The notes beneath the pieces are model-generated. The model saw only the letters and a list, made by a program, of their open reading frames with translations, did no database searches and was not told the DNA's origin. Below are positions 6,868-12,496 of a DNA stretch of 13,780 nucleotides, piece by piece. The translations under genes were made by a program, and so were the position numbers. How positions within the stretch are numbered: the first letter of the stretch is position 1; every line of letters starts with the position of its first letter. This stretch comes from an uncultured Clostridia bacterium (GTDB lineage: Bacteria > Bacillota > Clostridia > TANB77 > CAG-508): positions 1 through 13,780 of the forward strand of contig CAPYID010000045.1 of NCBI GenBank assembly GCA_948739805.1. Reading direction: 5' to 3'.

Positions 6868-7944
6868 ATGGAAAGATTAAAATTTTATAATATTGATGAT
6901 GAATATATAAAATATTTATATCAATTTGATAAAAAAGTACCATATAATAAGAATAGCAAAAGACCATACATAGGAATTGTTTTAGAAATTAAAGGAACAA
7001 AATACTTTGCTCCAATGTTTTCGCCAAAACAACAACATTCCAAATATAAAGCTAATGCTACACATATAAATATTGATAATAATTTAGGAATGATAAAATT
7101 AAATAACATGATACCAGTAAATGAAAAAGACTTACGACTTATAGAATTTAATAAGATTCAAGATAAAAAATATAGAAATTTATTGATACAACAAAATAAC
7201 TTTATACAACTAAATACAGATAAAATAAGAGATATGGCTAATAAATTATATGAATTTGTAATAGTTGATAAAAAAGAATTTTTCATACAATTATCTTGTG
7301 ATTTTAAGCTACTAGAACAAAAATCAAAAGAATATACTGGAGCTGAAAATAAAGAACAAAATAGTAATAATAAATTCATAAAAGATGTAGAAATAACTTG
7401 CGGAGTTTTTGAAGAGATCCCAACTATTATTAAATCATTAGAAGATAAAGGTTTTAAATATGTAGAAGAATTTACATTAGATGATATATATATGAAAAAT
7501 GATAAAACTAATGAATTTGCACCTAAAAACGGAAAAATTACAGATACATTAATTATTAGATATGTAAATGAAGATGATAAAAAAATAGTTTGTAAAAGAC
7601 GTAAGCATGATAATAAAGGATTTGAAATAAGTACAGAAAAATCTGTATTAAAGGTATTAAATATAGAAGATGCAGAAAAACATTTGAATATGTTAGGTTA
7701 TACAAGATACTTAAATATGATTGACAAAAATTATATGTATGAAAATGATGAATATATAGCATATATTCAAGAAATAACAGATTTAGGAACTTTTATAGAA
7801 ATAGAAGCAAAAGAAGTAGAAAATGCAGAACAAAGTGTAGAGAAACTAATAGAATATGTTAAAAGTCTTAATTTAAAGATAGGAACAAAATTTGATATAA
7901 GAAAAGCAGATTTATTATATTCAAAGCAAAATAATAAGAAATAA
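6868..7944 (+). CDS. ToxN/AbiQ-family type III toxin fused to a CYTH domain, 358 aa
   Basis: ATG 6868 is 5 nt after AAGGAG (6857-6862). Residues 3-158 match the ToxN/AbiQ endoribonuclease family: LKFYNIDDEYIKYLYQFDKKV, then PYIGIVLEIKGTKYFAPM, SPK (52-54), LGMIKLNNMIPV and a helical end RNLLIQQNNFIQLNTDKI with CDFKLLEQK. From memory, S and K of the TSPK segment of characterised ToxN are functionally important; both remain here and only the T is changed (F51). Known toxins end near residue 170. Here a linker (158-170) leads to a CYTH-like domain at 171-355: DVEITCG start, IIRYVNEDDKKIVCKRRK, GFEISTE, LGYTRYLNM and the signature LGTFIEIEAKE (306-316). CYTH domains bind triphosphates (CyaB-type cyclases, thiamine triphosphatases). 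The first-strand ExExK motif is degenerate (DVEIT), so it may bind ligand without catalysis. No stop codon or internal ribosome binding site separates the parts. It may be regulated by the upstream RNA. Confidence 0.85.
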   Translation: MERLKFYNIDDEYIKYLYQFDKKVPYNKNSKRPYIGIVLEIKGTKYFAPMFSPKQQHSKYKANATHINIDNNLGMIKLNNMIPVNEKDLRLIEFNKIQDKKYRNLLIQQNNFIQLNTDKIRDMANKLYEFVIVDKKEFFIQLSCDFKLLEQKSKEYTGAENKEQNSNNKFIKDVEITCGVFEEIPTIIKSLEDKGFKYVEEFTLDDIYMKNDKTNEFAPKNGKITDTLIIRYVNEDDKKIVCKRRKHDNKGFEISTEKSVLKVLNIEDAEKHLNMLGYTRYLNMIDKNYMYENDEYIAYIQEITDLGTFIEIEAKEVENAEQSVEKLIEYVKSLNLKIGTKFDIRKADLLYSKQNNKK

Positions 7945-7948
7945 GTGT

Positions 7949-7985
7949 AGTTTTGCCTATAAATAGGGCAAAACTCTTTACTTTA
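7949..7985 (+). terminator. Terminator after the toxin gene
   Basis: AGTTTTGCC (7949-7957) pairs perfectly with GGCAAAACT (7967-7975) around a 9-nt loop and is followed by a T-rich tail. It starts 4 nt after the toxin stop codon and overlaps the -35 region of the LysR promoter. Confidence 0.75.
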
Positions 7986-8005
7986 TTAACATAATATGGT
8001 ACAAT
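7977..8005 (+). promoter_or_regulatory. Extended -10 promoter for the LysR gene
   Basis: TACAAT (8000-8005) is preceded by TGG (extended -10), with a weak -35 TTTACT (7977-7982) at 17 bp. The gene's ATG is 24 nt downstream of the -10. The poor -35 suggests that expression may need, or be limited by, a regulator. Confidence 0.5.
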
Positions 8006-8028
8006 AATAGAGATTGAGAGGTGCTATT

Positions 8029-8904
8029 ATGTCTAATATAAACTACAATCTTTATAAAATTTTTTGTACTGTTGCAAATTCTAAAAGCTATACAGAAGCA
8101 AGTGAAAAGTTAGATTTTACTCCTGCTAATATTAGTATGCAGATAAAAAATTTAGAGAAACAATTAGATGTAAAATTATTTAACAGAGAAAATGATGGTG
8201 TAAAATTAACAGAAGAGGGAAAGCAATTATATGAACTTATAAATAAAAGTATTTCTTCATTTGATTTTGCAGAGAAAGTAATAAAAGAACAAAACGATTT
8301 GGCTAATGGCACAATAAATATAGGGTGTCAATCACACTTAACGAATTATTACTTAATGGAATATATAAAAAAAGCTAAAGATGATTATCCAAACTTAAAT
8401 GTAGGCTTAACTTGTGGAGCTGTTTCAAGTGAAATGTTTGAAATGTTAAAGAATTATAAATTAGATTTTGTAATAACAGATGTTATACCAACAGAAACAG
8501 ATGAATTTGTAATTGAAGAATTAAAGAAAGTAAATAATATATTTGTTGCAAAAGAACCATTAAAAATTGAAAATGTAAAAGAATTAGAAGATTTACGATA
8601 TATATTAAATTTTGACTATACAATTTCTACTAAAAACTTAATGAAAGTTTTAAAAGAATATAATGTAAAAATAACACCAAACATGAAATGTGATACAACA
8701 GAGATAAGAGTTGAAGCAGTAATGAATGGGTTAGGAATAGCATACGTAATGAAAGAAGCAGTAAAAAAACAATTAGAAAATGGGGAATTATATGAGGTAG
8801 AAGTACCTATAAAATTGCCAGAACTAAGCATAAATTTGGTGTATATAAAAGATATGCTAACACAAGTAGATAAAAAATTTATAAAAAAATACTTAAAAAG
8901 TTAA
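8029..8904 (+). CDS. LysR-family transcriptional regulator, 291 aa
   Basis: ATG 8029 is chosen over TTG 8014 because AGAGGTG (8016-8022) is 6 nt upstream and residues then align with the family start. Residues 5-65 are the winged helix-turn-helix (YNLYKIFCTVANSKSYTEASEKL, TPANISMQIKNLEKQL, KLFNRENDGVKLTEEGKQL). Residues 90-290 are a substrate-binding-like effector domain beginning GTINIGCQSHLTNYYL. Length is normal for the family. LysR proteins usually control adjacent genes in response to a small ligand. The closest candidates are the ToxN-CYTH gene (separated by a terminator) and the radical SAM gene downstream, both read in the same direction, so the target is not clear. The gene is transcribed alone between two terminators. 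Confidence 0.9.
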   Translation: MSNINYNLYKIFCTVANSKSYTEASEKLDFTPANISMQIKNLEKQLDVKLFNRENDGVKLTEEGKQLYELINKSISSFDFAEKVIKEQNDLANGTINIGCQSHLTNYYLMEYIKKAKDDYPNLNVGLTCGAVSSEMFEMLKNYKLDFVITDVIPTETDEFVIEELKKVNNIFVAKEPLKIENVKELEDLRYILNFDYTISTKNLMKVLKEYNVKITPNMKCDTTEIRVEAVMNGLGIAYVMKEAVKKQLENGELYEVEVPIKLPELSINLVYIKDMLTQVDKKFIKKYLKS

Positions 8905-8930
8905 TAAGCAAGAATATAAACAAATAGGTA

Positions 8931-8964
8931 GAATATCCTAAAAAACTAGGGTATTCTTTTTTTT
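8931..8964 (+). terminator. Rho-independent terminator after the LysR gene
   Basis: GAATATCCT (8931-8939) pairs with AGGGTATTC (8948-8956), nine pairs with one G-U, followed by eight T (8957-8964). It is the best terminator in the window. Confidence 0.9.
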
Positions 8965-8996
8965 ATGTTAAAAAATATTTAATAGTGATTAAAAAT

Positions 8997-9025
8997 TTGA
9001 GAATAGACAGGAAAATTCTTACAAT
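8997..9025 (+). promoter_or_regulatory. Promoter for the radical SAM gene
   Basis: TTGAGA (8997-9002) and TACAAT (9020-9025) are 17 bp apart. The predicted start near 9032 is about 40 nt before the chosen ATG 9071. Confidence 0.6.
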
Positions 9026-9070
9026 ATATAATATTTATGTATCAATTTCAAAGAAAGAAGGATGTTAAAA

Positions 9071-10261
9071 ATGCAAAAAAAGAGAGTTTGTTGGAATATT
9101 ACTACAAAATGTAATCAAAATTGTAAATATTGCCACAGATTTTTAGGTATTAATGATCTTACTTATGAAGAAAATAAAGAGATATTAAATAATTTGATTA
9201 AAGATGGAGTAAACAACATTACTTGGACAGGAGGAGAAGCACTACTATATCCAAACTTAAAAGAACTACTAAAAATAGCACGAGAAAATGGTATAAAAAA
9301 TAAACTTATAACAAATGGATTAGTTTTAGCACAAAATCAAGGAACAAGAGAGATTTTAGATTATTTAGATTCTTTGACGTTGTCATTAGACACAATAAAT
9401 GATGATACCAATGAAGAATTAGGAAGAGGTAGAAATCATTTTGAAGATGTCAAGATTATACTAGACTATGTTAAGGATAAAAATCTTAAAGTTAATATCA
9501 ATACAGTAGTTAGCAAGAAGAATATAAAAGAGATGGAACAATTAGGAGAGTTCCTAAATAACTATAATATCAGCAAATGGAAATTTTTTAAATTCATGCC
9601 ACTTAGAGAAACAGCAGAGAAAAATAAAAATGAATTTGAAATAACAGATGCAGAATTTGAACAAACTAAAAATGTATTTAGACATTTTGGAAATATAGGA
9701 GAAACTGACTTTAGACAAGAAAAAGATATGGAAGATAAATATACTTTGCTAATAGCAAATGGAGATATAATAAAAACGGAACATGGTGTAGATGTAAAAA
9801 AGGGAAATGCACTATATCAAAATCCAGTAGAATTTATGTATGAATTAGAGGATAATAGAATGGAAAAAATAAAAATTTTAATAGCCCATAATAATGAAGA
9901 AATAAGAAATAAAATAGCAGACAAAATAAATAAGCTAGACTATGTTGAATTAGTAGGAACAACATCAGAGGGAAGAGAAACCTATAACAAAATTATAGAA
10001 TCAAAACCAGAAGTTGTTTTTGCAAAAATGAACTTAGATAATATGGACAGTATAGAAATCATGGAAAAATCAAAAGAAAATTTAAAAGATAATGTTCCGA
10101 TATTCAATATAATTACAAATAGTAAAGTAAGTGATGAATATATGAAAAATGCTTATGATATTATGGGAAGAAATTTGAATACATTTCTATCAGAACCAAT
10201 AAACAATATGGAAATAGATAATATAATGCAATGTTATAAAGAATTAAAAGAGAATGCATAA
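9071..10261 (+). CDS. Radical SAM protein (viperin/MoaA-like) fused to a degenerate receiver domain, 396 aa
   Basis: ATG 9071 fits the AAGAAGG ribosome binding site (9 nt spacing); ATG 9062 would overlap it. The iron-sulfur motif CNQNCKYC (CX3CX2C) is at residues 14-21 and the SAM-binding TGGEALL at 53-59. Later motifs resemble viperin and MoaA: LSLDTINDDTNEELGRGRNH, LKVNINTVVSKKN, KWKFFKFMPL, FEITDAEFE and YTLLIANGDIIKT. From about residue 264 (MEKIKILIAHNNEE) there is a receiver-like domain of 130 residues. Its acidic pocket reads HNN and the phospho-acceptor strand reads VVFAKMN with no aspartate, so it is probably not phosphorylated. An internal ATG (9860) with GAGG 8 nt upstream could also make the receiver alone. 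The substrate is unknown. The receiver start resembles that of the convergent Spo0A-like regulator. Confidence 0.8.
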   Translation: MQKKRVCWNITTKCNQNCKYCHRFLGINDLTYEENKEILNNLIKDGVNNITWTGGEALLYPNLKELLKIARENGIKNKLITNGLVLAQNQGTREILDYLDSLTLSLDTINDDTNEELGRGRNHFEDVKIILDYVKDKNLKVNINTVVSKKNIKEMEQLGEFLNNYNISKWKFFKFMPLRETAEKNKNEFEITDAEFEQTKNVFRHFGNIGETDFRQEKDMEDKYTLLIANGDIIKTEHGVDVKKGNALYQNPVEFMYELEDNRMEKIKILIAHNNEEIRNKIADKINKLDYVELVGTTSEGRETYNKIIESKPEVVFAKMNLDNMDSIEIMEKSKENLKDNVPIFNIITNSKVSDEYMKNAYDIMGRNLNTFLSEPINNMEIDNIMQCYKELKENA

Positions 10262-10267
10262 ACTAAA

Positions 10268-10308
10268 AAAGAAGAAATAGGTTAATTATAAAAACTTATT
10301 TCTTCTTT
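10268..10308. terminator. Bidirectional terminator between convergent genes
   Basis: AAAGAAGAAATA-G-GTT (10268-10283) pairs with AAC-T-TATTTCTTCTTT (10293-10308) to make a 16-bp stem with one G-U. It has A-rich and T-rich flanks on both sides. It overlaps the last codons of the minus-strand gene and serves both convergent transcripts. Confidence 0.75.
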
Positions 10309-11015
10309 CCTTTTTGTTGGTGTAAATACATTACAACAATTTCTAAAAAATCTTTAGGTGTTATATTTTCTTCAATATCAAAATATTGCATAATAGGGCA
10401 GTCAATAGAATTTCGATACATATTTAATCGCTCTAGTGCTGTTCTAAAGCTGGATCGTATTGCAGAATTAGGTTTATTATGTCTTTGTCCAATTATATCA
10501 AAAATATCTTTTAATTTTTTCTGTAAATCAGGGTAGTAGTAGCATTCAAAAATAGCTTCTCTTATGTAATTAGTTCCATTTGAATTTAAAGGAATTTTCA
10601 ATTTCCAAAACAATAGGTCAAGATCTTCATTAGTTAAATCTTCATATTCTCCAAAAAGATACATTTCATTTATTGTATCATATAAACCATCAAAATTTTC
10701 TTTATCATAGATTACTTTGTATATTTTAGCAGCATTAGACAAATCTAAGTTTTCTTCTTTTAGAGTTGTTAATATAATGTTGTTATTTCTCTTATCTGCA
10801 ATACTCGTGGATAATCTATCAATTATTTCAATACAATTTATATCTTTTAAGCAAGAATCCAAAACTAATACATTAGGTCTAATATCAATATACTTTTCTA
10901 AAGTTGTAATCCCATCAACTGTTTCTATTATTTCTAACCTTTTATCATTTGCAAGGTTTTTACAAAGTTTTATTCTTTGCTCAGCATTAGGATTAGCTAT
11001 AAGGATTTTCTGCAT
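10296..11015 (-). CDS. Spo0A-like response regulator, 239 aa
   Basis: The start (complement of 11013-11015) is preceded by AGGAGGAATT. Residues 1-120 are a receiver domain: KILIANPNAEQR, phospho-acceptor D53 in VLVLDSCLKD, and a switch T in IILTTLKEE. The usual acidic pair is replaced by N-P-N, so phosphorylation may be weak or absent. Residues 128-200 resemble the Spo0A DNA-binding domain: LLFWKLKIPLNSNGTNYIREAI, then a helix-turn-helix region with IGQRHNKPNSAIRSSFRTALERL. It is shorter than Spo0A (about 265 aa) and lies in an accessory region, so it is a paralogue rather than the sporulation master regulator. It converges on the radical SAM-receiver fusion, whose receiver also begins with KILIA, so the two may share a pathway. 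Confidence 0.85.
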   Translation of the reverse strand: MQKILIANPNAEQRIKLCKNLANDKRLEIIETVDGITTLEKYIDIRPNVLVLDSCLKDINCIEIIDRLSTSIADKRNNNIILTTLKEENLDLSNAAKIYKVIYDKENFDGLYDTINEMYLFGEYEDLTNEDLDLLFWKLKIPLNSNGTNYIREAIFECYYYPDLQKKLKDIFDIIGQRHNKPNSAIRSSFRTALERLNMYRNSIDCPIMQYFDIEENITPKDFLEIVVMYLHQQKGKKK

Positions 11016-11059
11016 TTGTAATTCCTCCTACAAATGTCTATTTTAATAAATTCGATAAC

Positions 11060-11088
11060 ATTATACCATAAAAATTATGTAAACACAA
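11060..11088 (-). promoter_or_regulatory. Extended -10 promoter for the Spo0A-like gene
   Basis: Read on the minus strand, TTGTGT (11088-11083), 17 bp, then TGG-TATAAT (-10 at 11065-11060). The perfect extended -10 compensates for the partial -35. The -10 ends 45 nt before the start codon. Confidence 0.65.
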
Positions 11089-11124
11089 TATAAAATGGAA
11101 AATTTATCCATAAATCAAAATGTT

Positions 11125-11165
11125 TAGCCTTTTTTCGCCCTTTATAGCCTTTTTCCACCTTTTTT
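11125..11165. promoter_or_regulatory. Phased T/A-tracts upstream of the minus-strand promoter
   Basis: Four T-tracts (11130-11135, 11141-11143, 11150-11154, 11160-11165) are centred about every 10 bp and separated by C-rich spacers; AGCCT occurs twice. A-tracts phased with the helix bend DNA. The block lies about 40-75 bp upstream of the Spo0A-like gene's -35 and could act as a curved UP-like element or as repeated regulator sites. Confidence 0.4.
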
Positions 11166-11204
11166 AACATGAGTAAGAGAGAACTTTATATAATGCAAAC
11201 AACT

Positions 11205-11289
11205 TAATCAAAGTCTTAAAAGAGAGTAGATTCAAAAGATGTAGAAGAAACAGAAGATAATTACAAATACATATATAAGACTTTGATTA
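11205..11289 (+). repeat. Perfect 14-bp inverted repeat with a 57-nt loop; possible small RNA
   Basis: TAATCAAAGTCTTA (11205-11218) and TAAGACTTTGATTA (11276-11289) are exact reverse complements. TATAAT lies just upstream at 11189-11194 with a poor TTAACA -35 at 19 bp, and a terminator follows at 11317-11367. An RNA of about 160 nt beginning with this long hairpin is possible. The loop frame (reading DSKDVEETEDNYKY, then a hydrophobic end) has no start codon and loosely resembles the small ORF at 11370, so it could be a decayed copy. Confidence 0.5.
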
Positions 11290-11316
11290 TTAAAATGATT
11301 TACTTTTTTATTATTT

Positions 11317-11367
11317 AAAACTCCTTTAAGAAATTTGTTTAGGAATTACTTTGCAAGGGAGTTTTTT
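11317..11367 (+). terminator. Terminator-like hairpin
   Basis: AAAACTCC-TT (11317-11326) pairs with AA-GGGAGTTTT (11355-11365) around a long loop and is followed by T residues. The loop of nearly 30 nt makes it less certain. Confidence 0.5.
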
Positions 11368-11369
11368 AT

Positions 11370-11510
11370 ATGGAAAGGGGTATAAATAATAATGTAGAAG
11401 ATAATTCAAAAATAATTACAATACTAGATGTAAGTATTATATATTTATGCCTATTTCAAATAATCAAATGTGCAATTTTGTGTTGTATGTTTGTTTTTTT
11501 TATTTACTAA
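11370..11510 (+). CDS. Possible 46-aa membrane-end peptide
   Basis: ATG 11370 to TAA 11508-11510. AAGGGAG (11355-11361) lies 8 nt upstream, although the same bases form the 3' arm of a terminator-like stem. The product has a polar N-terminus (ERGINNNVEDNSK) and a hydrophobic, cysteine-containing C-terminal half (IIYLCLF, CAILCCMFVFFIY) that could be one membrane helix. I do not recognise it. In a region this AT-rich a chance ORF of this size is quite possible, so it is listed as a candidate only. Confidence 0.3.
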   Translation: MERGINNNVEDNSKIITILDVSIIYLCLFQIIKCAILCCMFVFFIY

Positions 11511-11533
11511 AAGAAAAACATTGTCGTAGTCCA

Positions 11534-11571
11534 CCTCTAATCAATTCAAACAAAACTGAATTGATTGGAGG
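11534..11571 (+). promoter_or_regulatory. RBS-sequestering hairpin before the sigma-like gene
   Basis: CCTCTAATCAATTCA (11534-11548) pairs over 15 bp (one G-U) with TGAATTGATTGGAGG (11557-11571), closing an 8-nt loop AACAAAAC. The 3' arm contains the whole Shine-Dalgarno GGAGG (11567-11571) of the gene starting at 11580. As RNA this should block ribosome access unless the stem is opened by a protein, an RNA or coupled translation. The same DNA dyad could alternatively be an operator. Confidence 0.7.
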
Positions 11572-11579
11572 AAAGAGAA

Positions 11580-12134
11580 ATGCAAGATAATGCAAAATGT
11601 TTTATAAGGTTAAAAAAAGGAATTTATGAAGAAATTACCTACAAAGAATTAAAAGAGAAACGAAAAAAGTACAGTACATATAAGAAAAAGAAATTTATTA
11701 AAATAGATGATGTATTACTTGAAGTATTAAAAAAAGATTATGAAATTATGGAATATGAAGAACAAAGACAAAAATATTTAGATAGAGTTGCTAAAAAGAT
11801 GAATTTAGTTTCTTATGATAATGAAACACAAGATGGAACTGAATATAAAAATGTAATATTAAATTCAACAGATAATATAGAAGTTAGTTTTGAGAGAAAA
11901 AATGAAATAGAGAAATTAAGGTTAGTTTTATTACAATTAAATGAAGAAGAATACAAACTAATAAAAGCATTATTTTTTGAAAACAAAACATTGCGAGAAT
12001 ATGCCGAAAAGATAGGAATATCTCATGTTGCAATTTATCTCAGAAAACAACAAATATTAAAAAAAATTGAAAAAACTTTTAAAAAATTAAAATTTTTGCT
12101 TAACAAACCTCTTATTTTTTCACAGGAGAAATAA
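11580..12134 (+). CDS. Sigma-70 region 4-like regulator, 184 aa
   Basis: ATG 11580 is 8 nt after GGAGG; the longer TTG start (11565) would lie inside the Shine-Dalgarno hairpin. The first 75 residues are very basic (KELKEKRKKYSTYKKKKFIKIDD) with no recognised domain. Residues 111-170 resemble sigma region 4: LRLVLLQLNEEEYKLIKALFFENKTLREYAEKIGISHVAIYLRKQQILKKI, with the helix-turn-helix at about 137-160. A clear region 2 is not seen, so it may be a sigma-like activator of the kind carried by integrative elements rather than a full sigma factor. The next genes (MazF-like fusion, SHOCT-like protein, recombinase) are candidate targets. Its own translation appears controlled by the hairpin upstream. 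Confidence 0.75.
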   Translation: MQDNAKCFIRLKKGIYEEITYKELKEKRKKYSTYKKKKFIKIDDVLLEVLKKDYEIMEYEEQRQKYLDRVAKKMNLVSYDNETQDGTEYKNVILNSTDNIEVSFERKNEIEKLRLVLLQLNEEEYKLIKALFFENKTLREYAEKIGISHVAIYLRKQQILKKIEKTFKKLKFLLNKPLIFSQEK

Positions 12135-12146
12135 GAGGGGTTTTTT
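12105..12146 (+). terminator. Terminator overlapping the end of the sigma-like gene
   Basis: CCTCTTATTT (12108-12117) pairs with AAATAAGAGG (12129-12138), followed by GG and six T. The stop codon TAA (12132-12134) lies inside the 3' arm. Confidence 0.85.
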
Positions 12147-12216
12147 AATTCCACATGAACTTTGAAAATTAAATAATAATTCATTAGATACATTCCTACT
12201 GTTAGAGCTAGTTAAA

Positions 12217-12403
12217 AAGTAATATTACAAATTACTTCACTTAAATATAAGATAGCAACTTATAAGGCGAGGACAAGTAGTAGGTATAATGATACACTTG
12301 CATAGCCACAGTTCGAGCGAGATAAAACCGTCCCAAGCAATGGATGCAAATCTGCTAAAAGTAGATAGGTGGAAGTCCTGTGGAGCAATTTAGCTAATTG
12401 CCG
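12217..12403 (+). ncRNA. Candidate structured RNA, about 190 nt, family not recognised
   Basis: This non-coding stretch is denser in helices and less AT-rich than its flanks. Helices in order: AAGTAAT/ATTACTT (12217-12237); CAAGT with inner GTAT/ATAC and ACTTG (12274-12300, 5-nt bulge); a closing stem CCACAG (12306-12311) with CTGTGG (12378-12383); inside it ATCTGCT/AGTAGAT around an AAA loop (12350-12366) and a weak CCGTC/GGTGG pair; then GCAATT/AATTGC (12385-12401). TTGCAT (12298-12303) is also complementary to ATGCAA (12344-12349), which crosses the closing stem and would form a pseudoknot. A weak TTGAAA with TAGATA at 12162-12190 could be its promoter. It may be a free RNA or the leader of the MazF-like gene. 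Confidence 0.5.
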
Positions 12404-12440
12404 TTTAATGAATTTTAAGGAAAGAGATAGAAAATAATTA

Positions 12441-12472
12441 AAGGCTATCTATTTAAACTTAGGTAGCCTTTT
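12441..12472 (+). terminator. Terminator/attenuator before the MazF-like fusion gene
   Basis: AAGGCTATCT (12441-12450) and AGGTAGCCTT (12461-12470) form a 10-bp stem with one G-U and a 10-nt loop. It is followed by only a few T, 10 nt before the Shine-Dalgarno of the next gene. It could end the structured RNA or attenuate the gene. Confidence 0.6.
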
Positions 12473-12496
12473 GAATAAAAAAAGGAGAATCAGATT

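Noticed and set aside
9071..9860. Firm call as a prokaryotic viperin
   Set aside because: Several matching motifs also occur in MoaA-type enzymes, and no nucleotide kinase partner is adjacent, so it stays a tentative reading.
10296..11015. Naming the gene spo0A
   Set aside because: It is shorter, lacks the acidic pair and lies in accessory DNA, so it is only Spo0A-like.
10717..11046. 109-codon plus-strand frame
   Set aside because: It is antisense to the Spo0A-like receiver domain, which has clear family motifs and a good ribosome binding site.
12264..12403. Known riboswitch classes (cobalamin, cyclic di-GMP) or group II intron end
   Set aside because: Some short words look alike (GGTGGAAGTCC), but the conserved cores and their order were not found.
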